Source: Clostridia bacterium (GTDB lineage: Bacteria; Bacillota; Clostridia; Christensenellales; Aristaeellaceae). Taken from it: 62,486 nt of DNA. A model generated the notes under the pieces. The model saw nothing but the letters and a program-made list of their open reading frames with translations, ran no database searches and had not been told where the DNA came from. This document shows, piece after piece, positions 52,704 through 62,474 of this stretch (position 1 is the first letter of the stretch; the number at the start of each line of letters is the position of its first letter). Location: the NCBI GenBank assembly GCA_017473345.1, contig JAFULL010000047.1:1-62486 (forward strand), read 5' to 3'. Position numbers and translations under genes: made by a program.

Positions 52704-53585
52704 TTAAAACCGGGAATCGTGTGTCAGAATGCCGGTAAAACGCGGTACATTGAAACGGCTGGCAAACATGCTGCACTTGCACATGAACAGGTAATACACA
52801 TTCATGCCGCAGCCGCGCATGGTTTCAAAATTGGCCTGTCCCTTGGCAAGGATCACATCTGCCGTTTTCAGCGTATGGCTCGCCTCCTGACTGATCTCCT
52901 CCAGCCAGGTACCGGCCACATCGCTGCCATTATCCATCACCCGTGCGACGGTATCAAGGCCCACCTGTCGCGCGTCCTCGCGTGTAGCGTCGTTGAGCAC
53001 GTCGTCACCGCGTACAATGACAACCAGTTCAGCTTCTGGGTTCATGCGGCGGATGACGCGCATAAGCAGCTTGTCCATCACGATCTCGCCGCAGTTGTCC
53101 GTCAGATAGACGATGCGCTTTGCCGCAAGCAAATCAGCCCTGAGGCTGGCGACAGTCTGTTCATCCGCCTCAAAGGGCGGCGGAGAGGCCAGCAGCTCGT
53201 CCAGCTGCTGCTCGTCCACCTTGTGCATGGCCGCGCCAAAGTCAATGTAGTTGCCCGTAAAAGCGTATTTCAGCCCCTCCAGCAGCGGGTCGGCAGCAGC
53301 CTCAATGCAGCTTTGCATTTCACCTTCGCGCGCAAGCATCAGCGCGTTGAAATGCCGTTTGATCTGCGTGTAATCCTCCGCCGTGCCAAACAGCTCTTCC
53401 TTCAGCCGTTTGATCTCACGCGAAAGCACCGGCACGCCTACGTCGCGCCGCGCCCCGGCGATCAGCCCAAGCAGCCGCTGCATGTAATCCAGCTGCTTGT
53501 CAGGGGCGGCGTCGGCGGGGTATGCGTATAGCTGCCTTTCGACCAGGCAGCGTATACACTCGGGCTGCAGTCTGTTTTCTTTCAT
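52704..53585 (-). CDS. DUF89/ARMT1-like damage-control phosphatase
   Basis: 293 residues. DUF89 proteins are metal-dependent phosphatases thought to remove damaged or excess phosphometabolites. Conserved CIRCLVERQLY at the N-terminus (paired Cys), IVYLTDNCGEIVMDKLL (metal-binding Asp-Asn), VMDNGSDVAGTWL, VILAKGQANFETM and a Lys/Cys near the C-terminus (MCKCSMFA). Substrate unknown. It follows the M28 peptidase gene by 12 nt on the same strand and is last before a terminator. Confidence 0.88.
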   Translation of the reverse strand: MKENRLQPECIRCLVERQLYAYPADAAPDKQLDYMQRLLGLIAGARRDVGVPVLSREIKRLKEELFGTAEDYTQIKRHFNALMLAREGEMQSCIEAAADPLLEGLKYAFTGNYIDFGAAMHKVDEQQLDELLASPPPFEADEQTVASLRADLLAAKRIVYLTDNCGEIVMDKLLMRVIRRMNPEAELVVIVRGDDVLNDATREDARQVGLDTVARVMDNGSDVAGTWLEEISQEASHTLKTADVILAKGQANFETMRGCGMNVYYLFMCKCSMFASRFNVPRFTGILTHDSRF

Positions 53586-53597
53586 GGCGCGGCCCTC

Positions 53598-54824
53598 TTA
53601 TTCCGGCTTGCGCTTGCGCAGCAGGTAAAAATCCAGCTTTTCCTTCACATTGTCGGGAATCTCACGGCTGACGGGGCAAAGCTTTGCATTGGCCATGCGA
53701 TCGGTGAAGGCGGCGATGAACGCCACGTCCTCGGCCACCTGTTCAGCCTTCATGACCTTGCGGGTGTCATAGCTGTTGTGGATGGTGGCGGTATTCTGCG
53801 GCGCGATGCGTGCAAAGGAAAGCGCGGGCACACCCTTGTCAGCAAAGGGCGTGGAGTCGCTGGAGTACACGTCCTGACGGGTTTTGATGCTGAAACCCAG
53901 TTCGCTGCTCATGTAGTCGATATAGTTCACCAGCTTTTCCTCGGTGTTACAGCATGAGATAAATTTGCCCATGATGCAGCCGATCATATCGAGGTTGATG
54001 TTGAGCGCCATTTTGGGCAGCTCGCTTTCATGCGCCGCCACATAGGCCTTGGAGCCCAGCAGGCCGCGTTCCTCGCTGCCGCAGAACACAAAGCGCAGGC
54101 CGTAGCGGTGCGGCTGGCCAATGAAGTGTTCTGCCACACCCAGCAGGCCCAGGCAACCGGACATGTTGTCATATGCACCTTCAGACAGCGAGGTGGAGTC
54201 GTAATGCGCCGTCAGCACGATCCACTCGTCCGTCTCGCCGGGCAGATCCATCACCACATTGTGGGACTGGCCCTTGTATTCATCCTGCTTCAGGGTGATC
54301 TTTGCAGTCTGCACGCCCTTCTCCACCAGCGCAATGGCGTCCTTGGCGTTGATGTTCACGCCGGGGATCTTTTCGCCCTTGCTGATGTAGGTGCGCAGCT
54401 CGCGCTGGTCGATATCGCGGTCGGCATAATTGGCATTGCCGTCGTAGGTCACAAAGCCGACCGCACCGTTTTCGAGAAGATCACGGTACATCCAGTAGCC
54501 CAGATAGCCGTCGATCATCACAATTTTGCCCTTGCACTGGCTGAGGGCGACCTTGTCATTGCTGCGCAGATAGTAGAAGGGAGCCTCCACCTCGCTGCTG
54601 CCTGCACAACGATAACCCTTGCACGGCACGCTCACGCCGTCGGCCTCAAACACAGCCTCCTGAATGGTGGCCATATCCACCTCAAACGCTTCCAGATGGG
54701 CCTGCGCCCCCAATTTCTCGCAGCAGCCCTTCAGATATTCGGCGGTTTTCAGTTCCTCAGCGCTGCCGCCCATGCGCACATACGCCGTGTCTTCCAGAAT
54801 GCGGTTGATCTTCTGAATATCCAT
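53598..54824 (-). CDS. M28-family zinc aminopeptidase with PA domain
   Basis: 408 residues, no signal peptide. Zinc-dependent exopeptidase fold: VLTAHYDSTSLSEGAYDNMSG (first zinc ligands and bridging Asp), FVFCGSEERGLLGSKAY (catalytic Glu), NINLDMIG, SDSTPFADKGVPALSF and TIHNSYDTRK (last His). A protease-associated domain is inserted at about residues 60-180. Cytosolic peptide breakdown is likely and would fit with the branched-chain amino acid transporter genes upstream on the same strand. GGAGG precedes the ATG. Confidence 0.9.
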   Translation of the reverse strand: MDIQKINRILEDTAYVRMGGSAEELKTAEYLKGCCEKLGAQAHLEAFEVDMATIQEAVFEADGVSVPCKGYRCAGSSEVEAPFYYLRSNDKVALSQCKGKIVMIDGYLGYWMYRDLLENGAVGFVTYDGNANYADRDIDQRELRTYISKGEKIPGVNINAKDAIALVEKGVQTAKITLKQDEYKGQSHNVVMDLPGETDEWIVLTAHYDSTSLSEGAYDNMSGCLGLLGVAEHFIGQPHRYGLRFVFCGSEERGLLGSKAYVAAHESELPKMALNINLDMIGCIMGKFISCCNTEEKLVNYIDYMSSELGFSIKTRQDVYSSDSTPFADKGVPALSFARIAPQNTATIHNSYDTRKVMKAEQVAEDVAFIAAFTDRMANAKLCPVSREIPDNVKEKLDFYLLRKRKPE

Positions 54825-54856
54825 CTTTTTTCCTCCAAAAACGTTTCTGTTGCAAC

Positions 54857-54884
54857 ACAGCCGATGCGCGTACGCATCGGCTGT
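54857..54884 (-). terminator. Hairpin after livF
   Basis: ACAGCCGATGCG cgta CGCATCGGCTGT: 12-bp perfect stem, but no T run on the minus strand, so perhaps a 3'-end stabiliser or partial terminator between livF and the M28 gene. Confidence 0.5.
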
Positions 54885-54896
54885 ATCAAATTCTGT

Positions 54897-55604
54897 TTAA
54901 CCGCCCAGATAGGCCGCACGCACGCGGTCATCGGCCAGCACTTCGGCAGCGGGGCCGGACATGCTGATCTGGCCGGTGCCAAGCACATAGGCACGGTCGG
55001 CGATGGACAGCGCCATCGACGCATTCTGCTCGACCAGCAGAATGGTGGTGCCTGCCTCGTGCAGTTCCTTGATGATATCGAAGATCTGCTCCACCAGAAT
55101 GGGGGCCAGACCCATCGAAGGCTCGTCCAGCATGAGCAGCTTCGGCTTGCTCATCAGAGCGCGGCCCATGGCCAGCATCTGCTGTTCGCCGCCGGACAGG
55201 GTACCGGCGATCTGCTTTTCACGCTCGCTCAGACGCGGGAAGCGGTTGAACACGTCCTCGATGGAGGGCTCGATCTCGCTGTTGGGACGGGAAAAACCGC
55301 CCATTTCCAGGTTCTCGCGCACCGTCATCTGCTGGAAAATGCGGCGGCCTTCGGGGCACAGCGCCATGCCGTTGTAGACCATCTTGCTGGCATGCATGCC
55401 GGTGATGTTCTTGCCGTCAAAGGTGATGCTGCCCTCACGGGGCTTCAGCAGACCCGCGATGGTGTTCAGCGTTGTGGACTTGCCGGCGCCGTTGGCACCG
55501 ATCAGGGTGACAATTTCGCCTTCCTCCACCTCGAAGGAAATGCCCTTGATGGCGTGGATGGCGCCATAGTAGACGTGAATATTATCAACTTTCAGCAGAC
55601 TCAT
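54897..55604 (-). CDS. livF: Branched-chain amino acid ABC transporter ATP-binding protein LivF
   Basis: 235 residues. Walker A GANGAGKST, ABC signature LSGGEQQML, Walker B LLMLDEPSMGLAP, switch His in LVEQNA region (Gln-Asn form usual for LivF). Peripheral cytoplasmic subunit that powers import with LivG. Second-last element of the liv operon, 2 nt after livG. Confidence 0.95.
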   Translation of the reverse strand: MSLLKVDNIHVYYGAIHAIKGISFEVEEGEIVTLIGANGAGKSTTLNTIAGLLKPREGSITFDGKNITGMHASKMVYNGMALCPEGRRIFQQMTVRENLEMGGFSRPNSEIEPSIEDVFNRFPRLSEREKQIAGTLSGGEQQMLAMGRALMSKPKLLMLDEPSMGLAPILVEQIFDIIKELHEAGTTILLVEQNASMALSIADRAYVLGTGQISMSGPAAEVLADDRVRAAYLGG

Positions 55605-55606
55605 CC

Positions 55607-56458
55607 TCAGCCCTCCTTACGCTTGCCCAGATACGCCTCGATAACCGTCGGGTTGGACTGGATCTCGCTGGCGGTACCCTTGGCGATGATGCGGCCGTAG
55701 TTGAGCACGCAGATGCCTTCGCAGATGCCCATGACCAGGTTCATGTCGTGCTCGATGAGCATGATGGCGATCTGGAACTGGTCACGGATCTTGGTGATGT
55801 TTTCCATCAGTTCTTCGGTCTCGTGCGGGTTCATGCCAGCAGCGGGCTCGTCCAGAAGCAGCAGCTTCGGGTTGGTGGCCAGCGCACGCACGATTTCGAG
55901 GCGGCGCTGCGCACCGTAGGGCAGCGAACCAGCCTGCATGTCTGCCATGTCCTGCATGTCAAAGATGCTCAAAAGTTCCAGCGCCTTTTCATGCTGGGCC
56001 TTTTCCTGCTTCCAGTAGGAAGGGCCGCGCAGAATGCCCGACACCATGCCGTAGCGGATCTGGTTGTGCAGGCCAATGCGCACGTTGTCCTCAACGGTCA
56101 TGTTGCCAAACAGGCGGATATTCTGGAACGTGCGGGCGATGCCCAGCTTGCTGGCCTGCGCGGCGTTCATGCCGGCGGTGTCCTTGCCGTCAAGGATGAC
56201 CACGCCATTGGTGGGCTGATACACCTTGGTCAGCAGGTTGAAAACGGTGGTCTTGCCCGCGCCGTTGGGGCCGATGAGACCGGCGATCTCAGTCGCGCCG
56301 ATGGTGAGGTTAAAATCTTCAACGGCTTTCAGGCCGCCAAACTCAATGCCCAGATGGCGGGTTTCCAGCACAGGGCGCTTATCAACGTCGCGCTCCGGCA
56401 CGATGGAATAACTGGGCACGGGCACCATTTTGGTATTAGACTGTCGTTTCTGCGTCAT
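55607..56458 (-). CDS. livG: Branched-chain amino acid ABC transporter ATP-binding protein LivG
   Basis: 283 residues. Walker A GPNGAGKTT, LivG-type ARTFQNIRLFGNMTVEDNV, signature LPYGAQRRLEI, Walker B LLLLDEPAAGMNPHE, switch His IEHDMNLVMG. About 28 extra N-terminal residues precede the ABC domain. Overlaps livM by 4 nt (56455-56458). Confidence 0.95.
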   Translation of the reverse strand: MTQKRQSNTKMVPVPSYSIVPERDVDKRPVLETRHLGIEFGGLKAVEDFNLTIGATEIAGLIGPNGAGKTTVFNLLTKVYQPTNGVVILDGKDTAGMNAAQASKLGIARTFQNIRLFGNMTVEDNVRIGLHNQIRYGMVSGILRGPSYWKQEKAQHEKALELLSIFDMQDMADMQAGSLPYGAQRRLEIVRALATNPKLLLLDEPAAGMNPHETEELMENITKIRDQFQIAIMLIEHDMNLVMGICEGICVLNYGRIIAKGTASEIQSNPTVIEAYLGKRKEG

Positions 56459-57525
56459 ACTGCGTCACCCTCCTTTCCGGTATTCTTTCTGCCCTTCAGA
56501 ATGCCTTTTACAGTGGCCAGCTTGCCGGCCAGGAAGGGGCTGTTGGTGGTAAGCATGACCACGATGAGCACCACGGCGTACACCAGCATGCGGTAATTGC
56601 TGAACGCACGCAGCATTTCGGGCAGGATGGTCAGGAGCGTTGCGGCAATGATGGAACCGCGGATGTTGCCGATACCGCCCAGCACCACGAACACCAGCAC
56701 CAGAATGGAGGTGTCAAACTTGAACTTGCTGGCAGCCACGGTGGAGTAGTTCAGGCCGTAGAGAGCGCCGGCCATACCGGCCAGCACAGCGCTGGTGACG
56801 AAAGCCATCATCTTGTACTTGGTCACATTCAGGCCTACGGATTCAGCAGCGATACGGCTGTCACGGATGGCCATGATGGCACGGCCGGAACGGCTGTTGA
56901 TGAGGTTGAGCACCACGACCAGCGTAAACATGATGAGCACAAAACCCATCACAAAGGTGGATATCTTGTCCACACCCACAGCACCCTGAGGGCCGGCCAG
57001 CAGCGCTTTGCCCGGCAGCGTGGGAGTGTTGAAGCCGAAGATCAGCTTTTTGCCGTCCACGTTGATATAAACGCAGTTGAGCACGTTACGGATGATCTCG
57101 CCGAAGGCCAGCGTAACAATGGCCAGATAGTCGCCGCGCAGACGAAGCACGGGGATGCCGATCAGCACGCCAGCCACACCGGCGCATACGCCCGCCACGA
57201 TCATGGCGATGAGCAGGCGCACGGGCTCGTTTTCCATCTGGAAGGCATTGAGCAGCCAGCCGGAGACGACCGCGCCGCTGAAGGTGCCAACGCTCATAAA
57301 GCCGGCATGACCCAGGCTGAGCTCGCCGCTGACGCCAACCACCAGGTTGAGGCTGACGGCCATCACAATCCATGCGCAGATGGGAACCAGCTGGCCCTTG
57401 AGCGAACGGGACATTTTAAAACCATCGATGCTGCCGGACAGCGCCAGCTGGCACACGATGAACGCAATGGTCACCATGCCGTAGGTGATCAGGTTGCTCA
57501 TGAGCATTTTCTGCTTTCTCGTCAT
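56455..57525 (-). CDS. livM: Branched-chain amino acid ABC transporter permease LivM
   Basis: 356 residues with about ten helices. Typical LivM segments: VSLNLVVGVSGELSLGHAGFMSVG, RLRGDYLAIVTLAFGEIIRNVL, GRAIMAIRDSRIAAESVGLNV (EAA-like cytoplasmic loop), FVVLGGIGNIRGSIIAA. Start MTRKQKM chosen over an upstream in-frame codon because GAGGTGG lies just before it and the longer version would overlap livH. Confidence 0.94.
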   Translation of the reverse strand: MTRKQKMLMSNLITYGMVTIAFIVCQLALSGSIDGFKMSRSLKGQLVPICAWIVMAVSLNLVVGVSGELSLGHAGFMSVGTFSGAVVSGWLLNAFQMENEPVRLLIAMIVAGVCAGVAGVLIGIPVLRLRGDYLAIVTLAFGEIIRNVLNCVYINVDGKKLIFGFNTPTLPGKALLAGPQGAVGVDKISTFVMGFVLIMFTLVVVLNLINSRSGRAIMAIRDSRIAAESVGLNVTKYKMMAFVTSAVLAGMAGALYGLNYSTVAASKFKFDTSILVLVFVVLGGIGNIRGSIIAATLLTILPEMLRAFSNYRMLVYAVVLIVVMLTTNSPFLAGKLATVKGILKGRKNTGKEGDAV

Positions 57526-57535
57526 GCCTGCCACC

Positions 57536-58420
57536 TCACACTTTCTCGTGAATGGTCTTGCCAAGCAGACCCGTAGGCTTCACCAGCAGCACCACGATCA
57601 GCACAGCAAACACGAACGCATCGCCCAGTTCCATGGAAACATAGGCCTTGCCCAGAATTTCGATCACGCCCAGCAGAATGCCGCCAAGCATGGCGCCTGG
57701 AATGGAGCCAATGCCGCCGAACACAGCTGCGGTAAAGGCCTTGATGCCAGGCATGGCGCCGGTGGTGGGCTGCAGGGTGGGATAGGCGGAGCACAGCAGC
57801 ACGCCGGCCACAGCCGCCAGCGCAGAACCGATGGCGAAGGTGAGCGAAATGGTGGCGTTGACGTTGATGCCCATCAACTCGGCCGCGCCCTTATCCTCAG
57901 ACACAACACGCATGGCCTTGCCCATCTTGGTCTTGCTGGTGAACAGCGTCAGCACGATCATGATCACCACGCAGGCGGTGATGGTCACGATGGTCTCGCT
58001 GGTGATGATCAGCTGTCCGTTCAGCATGGACAGCGCACCCAGTCCCACCACGGAGGGGAAGCTCTTGGGGTTGGCGCCCCATACCAGCAGCGCAACGTTC
58101 TGCAGAAGGTAGCTCATGCCGATGGCGGTGATGAGCACAGCCAGCGACGTGGCCTTGCGCAGCGGCTTATAGGCAAGACGCTCGATGATCACACCCAGCG
58201 CCGTGCATACGACCATGGCCGCGATCACGGAGATGACCGGGGGAAAGCCCCAGTACTGCATGGCGCAGAAGGCAATGTACGCGCCGATCATGATAACGTC
58301 GCCGTGTGCAAAGTTAAGCATCTTGGCAATGCCATAAACCATGGTGTAACCCAGGGCGATGATGGCATACACGCTGCCAAGGCTGATACCGTTGCACAGG
58401 TAGGACAGGAACTGTATCAT
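57536..58420 (-). CDS. livH: Branched-chain amino acid ABC transporter permease LivH
   Basis: 294 residues. NGISLGSVYAIIALGYTMVYGIAKMLNFAHGDVIMIGAY is the conserved N-terminus, followed by GKAMRVVSEDKGAAELMGINV loop and AAVFGGIGSIPGAMLGG. Start MIQFLSYL has AAGGAAG 9 nt upstream. The 180-nt gap from livK holds two strong hairpins. Confidence 0.95.
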   Translation of the reverse strand: MIQFLSYLCNGISLGSVYAIIALGYTMVYGIAKMLNFAHGDVIMIGAYIAFCAMQYWGFPPVISVIAAMVVCTALGVIIERLAYKPLRKATSLAVLITAIGMSYLLQNVALLVWGANPKSFPSVVGLGALSMLNGQLIITSETIVTITACVVIMIVLTLFTSKTKMGKAMRVVSEDKGAAELMGINVNATISLTFAIGSALAAVAGVLLCSAYPTLQPTTGAMPGIKAFTAAVFGGIGSIPGAMLGGILLGVIEILGKAYVSMELGDAFVFAVLIVVLLVKPTGLLGKTIHEKV

Positions 58421-58491
58421 ACTTCCCACTTCCTTTTGTAGCAATTGGCTTTTGAAGCCGTTTTTTGAGTACCTTTATGAAAACGCAGTAA

Positions 58492-58539
58492 GGTAATCAA
58501 CGGTAGTCGGGCATAAATGACAAACTACCGTTGGTTACC
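58492..58539 (-). repeat. 16-bp hairpin in the livK-livH gap
   Basis: GGTAATCAACGGTAGT (58492-58507) pairs with ACTACCGTTGGTTACC (58524-58539) with a single G-U, 16-nt loop. No T run, so more likely an mRNA processing or stability element than a terminator. Confidence 0.7.
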
Positions 58540-58564
58540 CTCTGTATTGCATGTTCAGTTGGGC

Positions 58565-58595
58565 TGTCCGGCCCCGCTTTGCGCGGGGCCGGACA
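58565..58595 (-). terminator. GC-rich hairpin after livK
   Basis: TGTCCGGCCCCGC pairs with GCGGGGCCGGACA, 13 bp and very GC-rich, 6 nt after the livK stop. No T run follows; typical of the stem that protects the abundant binding-protein mRNA and reduces expression of downstream transporter genes. Confidence 0.65.
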
Positions 58596-58600
58596 CAAAA

Positions 58601-59728
58601 TTATTCCATGCCGACGTACACGCCGTTTTCGATCTTCACAGCGGTGGGCGTCTTGCTGACGGCGCCGGTGGCGTCCCAGGTCATGGTGCCGGTCAGGCCG
58701 GTGATCTCCAGCTTCTGCATCTGCTCGATCATCAGCTCGCAAACCTCTTCATAGGGAGTGTCGGGGGTGATGCCGGCAGCCTCGATAGCGGCCACAGCAG
58801 CGTACACAGCGTCATAAGCGTCAGCGGCGAACTGGTTGGGAACCTCGCCATAGAGCTCGTTGTACTTGGCAACGAAGTTCTTGGTCATATCGTCCTCAGC
58901 ATCAGCAGAGAAGGGGGTCAGCAGCAGCACGCCCTCGGCCAGGGAAGCGTCAAAGCCTTCCATGGTCAGGATGCCGTCCATACCGTCCACACCGAAGAAG
59001 GTGGGAGCATAGCCCATGGCGTTGGCCTGGGTCAGGATCATGGAAGCGGGGGTGTAGTAGATGGGCAGGAACACCAGCTCAGCGCCCTTGTTCTTGGCGT
59101 CGGCCAGCTGCACGGAGAAGTCGGTGGCAGTGTCGTCCGGGACGGTGGTCACAGACACGATTTCCAGGCCCAGTTCCTTGGCCTTGGGCTCGAAGGTCTG
59201 GTAGATGCCGGTGGAGTACACGTCACCGTTGTTGTAGATGATGGCGACCTTCTTGGCCAGGTTGTGGGCAGCGATGTACTCAGCGGAAGCAGAGCCCTGG
59301 TTAGGGTCGGTGAAGCAGATCTGGTACACGTTGTCCTTGCCTTCGATGGCAGCGGGAGAAGAAGCAGAGGGGGTCAGCATGAAGACGCGCTCTTCATAGG
59401 CAACGGCGCCCACAGCCTCGCAGGGCTTGGAGGTAACGGAACCGATGATCATCTGAGCGCCGTCATCCATCACGGCATTGTAGGCGTTGATGGACTTTTC
59501 GGGGTCATGCTCGTCGTCCTGAGCGTTCAGTTCGATCTGAATGCCGCCCTTGGCGTTGATCTCGTCGGCAGCGATCTGAGCGCCGCGGGCAACTGCGTTG
59601 CCGTAAATAGCAGCACCGCCGGTCAGGGGACCGATGACGCCCATCTTGATAGCGCCTTCAGCCATGGCGGGCATGGCAAAGCTCATGGCCATCACAAAAA
59701 CCATAAGAACAGAAACCAATTTTTTCAT
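58601..59728 (-). CDS. livK: Branched-chain amino acid ABC transporter substrate-binding protein
   Basis: 375 residues of periplasmic-binding-protein fold type I: IKMGVIGPLTGGAAIYG, GARQIAADEINAKGG-like segment, IIGSVTSKPCEAVGAVAYEE, FTDPNQGSASAEYIA, VPDDTATDFSVQL, FAADAYDAVYAAVAAIE. Signal peptide KKLVSVLMVFVMAMSFAMPAMA with a type I cleavage site and no lipobox cysteine, which is unusual for a Gram-positive binding protein. Start MKKLVSV follows GGAGG. Binds leucine, isoleucine, valine or related amino acids. Confidence 0.93.
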   Translation of the reverse strand: MKKLVSVLMVFVMAMSFAMPAMAEGAIKMGVIGPLTGGAAIYGNAVARGAQIAADEINAKGGIQIELNAQDDEHDPEKSINAYNAVMDDGAQMIIGSVTSKPCEAVGAVAYEERVFMLTPSASSPAAIEGKDNVYQICFTDPNQGSASAEYIAAHNLAKKVAIIYNNGDVYSTGIYQTFEPKAKELGLEIVSVTTVPDDTATDFSVQLADAKNKGAELVFLPIYYTPASMILTQANAMGYAPTFFGVDGMDGILTMEGFDASLAEGVLLLTPFSADAEDDMTKNFVAKYNELYGEVPNQFAADAYDAVYAAVAAIEAAGITPDTPYEEVCELMIEQMQKLEITGLTGTMTWDATGAVSKTPTAVKIENGVYVGME

Positions 59729-59785
59729 TTTGGATTTCCTCCCTGAAAAAGCTTTCACTCAGCCTTTCGGTGAATGATGCTGAAT

Positions 59786-59815
59786 ATTATACGCCTCATG
59801 CACTCATTTATGCAA
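59786..59815 (-). promoter_or_regulatory. Promoter of the liv operon
   Basis: TTGCAT (59810-59815), 18-bp spacer, TATAAT (59786-59791) on the minus strand. Confidence 0.7.
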
Positions 59816-59865
59816 TATCATTTTCGTTTTTTGTCTGTTTTTGGTCTGTATTTCAGCTGTATTTA

Positions 59866-60960
<1,095 letters not shown>

Positions 60961-62262
60961 TTACTTACCCTCCCGGTCACGTCCCGGCAGCACGCGCGCA
61001 AGCACTTTGTTCAAAGCATCCTCCGCGATGGTCTGAATGTCACGGGATGCATCCACCACCACAAAGCGCGCTTCATCCTGCGCGATCAGTTCTTCATACG
61101 CCTGCTGCACTCTGCCGTGGAACTCCACTGCCGCCAGCTCCAGCCTGTCCGGCTCAGAGGCCGCCAGCCTGCGCCTGAGCGCCTCGCGGTGGTCAATGGC
61201 CAGATACAGCGTGGCGTCGGGCAGCCTGCCGTTCACCGCAGGCTGATTGATCTGCTGAATGGTTTTCACACCCAGCTCGCGTCCGCCACCCTGATAGGCG
61301 ACCGAGCTGTCCACAAAGCGGTCGCACAGCACCAGTGCGCCGCGCTCCACCGCCGGACGGATGACCTGATGCACATGCTGCGCGCGCGACGCCGCATACA
61401 GAAGCGCCTCGCATGTGTCGCACATTTCCATGTTGGCAGGGTCCAGAATGATGCGGCGGATGTCCTCGCTGATGGCGCAGCCGCCGGGTTCGCGCGTGCG
61501 TACCACGTCAAAACCAAACTGGCGCAGACTGTTTTCCAGCAGGTTGACCTGCGTAGTCTTGCCGCTGCCATCCGGGCCCTCCACCGTAAGGAAGAAACCG
61601 CGCGGCATCTGTGCGCCGGGGCAGAGCAGATCACGCAGCTGTTCTGTGGTATCCACCAGCACTTTCGGCTGTGCATTTTCGAGTTCTTCGCGGCTGCCGC
61701 AGCCGTAGGCCACAGCGATGGCATCGATGCCATTGGCTTTGGCGCCCTCTACATCAAACTTGCGGTCGCCCACCATGGCGGCACGACGAAAGTCCTTCGG
61801 CAGCGCCATGCGCACGAGCTCCGGCTTGCCATGCTTGGCTGCGCCGTCCTCCTCGCCCACGACCAGATTGAAGTCCTCCAGCAGGCCAAAGTGGCGCAGA
61901 ATATCCACCGCCAGCCAGCGCGGCTTGCTGGTGGCCAGCGCTACATGCACACCGCCCTGACGCAGCATGGAAAGCATGCTGCGGATATTGGGGTACAGGC
62001 TGTAGCGGTACATACCGCGGGTGCGGAAATCCGCCCGATACAGCTGCATGGCTTCCTCCACGCGCTCTGCAGGCACGCCCAGCATATATTGGAAGGTGTC
62101 GCGCAGAGGCGGGCCGACCACCTGACGCAGATCAGCCTTTTCAGGAATGGCGCAGCCCAGCTGCTGCATGGCATATTTTACAGAGGATACAATACCTTCC
62201 TCTGCATCAAAAAGCGTTCCGTCCAGATCGAACGCCACGGCGTCATAGGGATAGTGATTCAT
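60961..62262 (-). CDS. tmk: HAD phosphatase-thymidylate kinase fusion
   Basis: 433 residues carrying two enzymes. Residues 1-215: HAD hydrolase with AFDLDGTLFDAEEGI, LATSKPRWLAVDIL, KHGKPELV and AAMVGDRKFDVEGAKANG, of the phosphoglycolate phosphatase/nucleotidase type. Residues about 222-425: dTMP kinase with P-loop FLTVEGPDGSGKTTQV, RTREPGG, and LCDRFVDSSVAYQGGGRELG, making dTDP from dTMP. A short linker around GAQMPRGF joins them in frame. The fusion might couple nucleotide phosphorylation with removal of an unwanted phosphometabolite; that is inference. The ribosome site is GAAGGAGCAGCC. Confidence 0.93.
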   Translation of the reverse strand: MNHYPYDAVAFDLDGTLFDAEEGIVSSVKYAMQQLGCAIPEKADLRQVVGPPLRDTFQYMLGVPAERVEEAMQLYRADFRTRGMYRYSLYPNIRSMLSMLRQGGVHVALATSKPRWLAVDILRHFGLLEDFNLVVGEEDGAAKHGKPELVRMALPKDFRRAAMVGDRKFDVEGAKANGIDAIAVAYGCGSREELENAQPKVLVDTTEQLRDLLCPGAQMPRGFFLTVEGPDGSGKTTQVNLLENSLRQFGFDVVRTREPGGCAISEDIRRIILDPANMEMCDTCEALLYAASRAQHVHQVIRPAVERGALVLCDRFVDSSVAYQGGGRELGVKTIQQINQPAVNGRLPDATLYLAIDHREALRRRLAASEPDRLELAAVEFHGRVQQAYEELIAQDEARFVVVDASRDIQTIAEDALNKVLARVLPGRDREGK

Positions 62263-62308
62263 GTGGCTGCTCCTTCACTGCTTGCTGGCTGTAAATACAG
62301 TCACGTAA

Positions 62309-62337
62309 AGCATAACAAAAAAAGCCCTTTCCTGCAA
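62309..62337 (-). promoter_or_regulatory. Promoter of HAD-tmk/mnmA
   Basis: TTGCAG (62332-62337), 17-bp spacer, TATGCT (62309-62314) on the minus strand. The -35 lies inside the terminator hairpin of the gene upstream (to the right). Confidence 0.72.
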
Positions 62338-62342
62338 GAGCT
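62315..62342 (-). terminator. Probable terminator of a gene beyond the right edge
   Basis: On the minus strand AGCTCTT gcagga AAGGGCT then seven T. The stem includes one G-U pair. It belongs to a gene that must lie right of the window. Confidence 0.5.
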
Positions 62343-62438
62343 GTGCTGTAGGTTTGTCAAACATCTTGGACAGTGAAGGCAGAAAGCCGCTGTCTAGGTG
62401 AAAGCCAATTGAGAGGCCGCATGGGCCTGGAGTTGCTG

Positions 62439-62474
62439 CGACTTTGGTGGGCAGTTAACTGCCCACCAAAGTCG
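62439..62474. repeat. 36-bp perfect palindrome
   Basis: Eighteen bases followed at once by their reverse complement, centred on GTTAAC (62455-62460 region), core CTTTGGTGGGCAGTT. No loop. Its role is unclear; a dispersed palindromic repeat, an operator-like site or a hairpin at the 3' end of an unseen gene are options. Confidence 0.8.
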
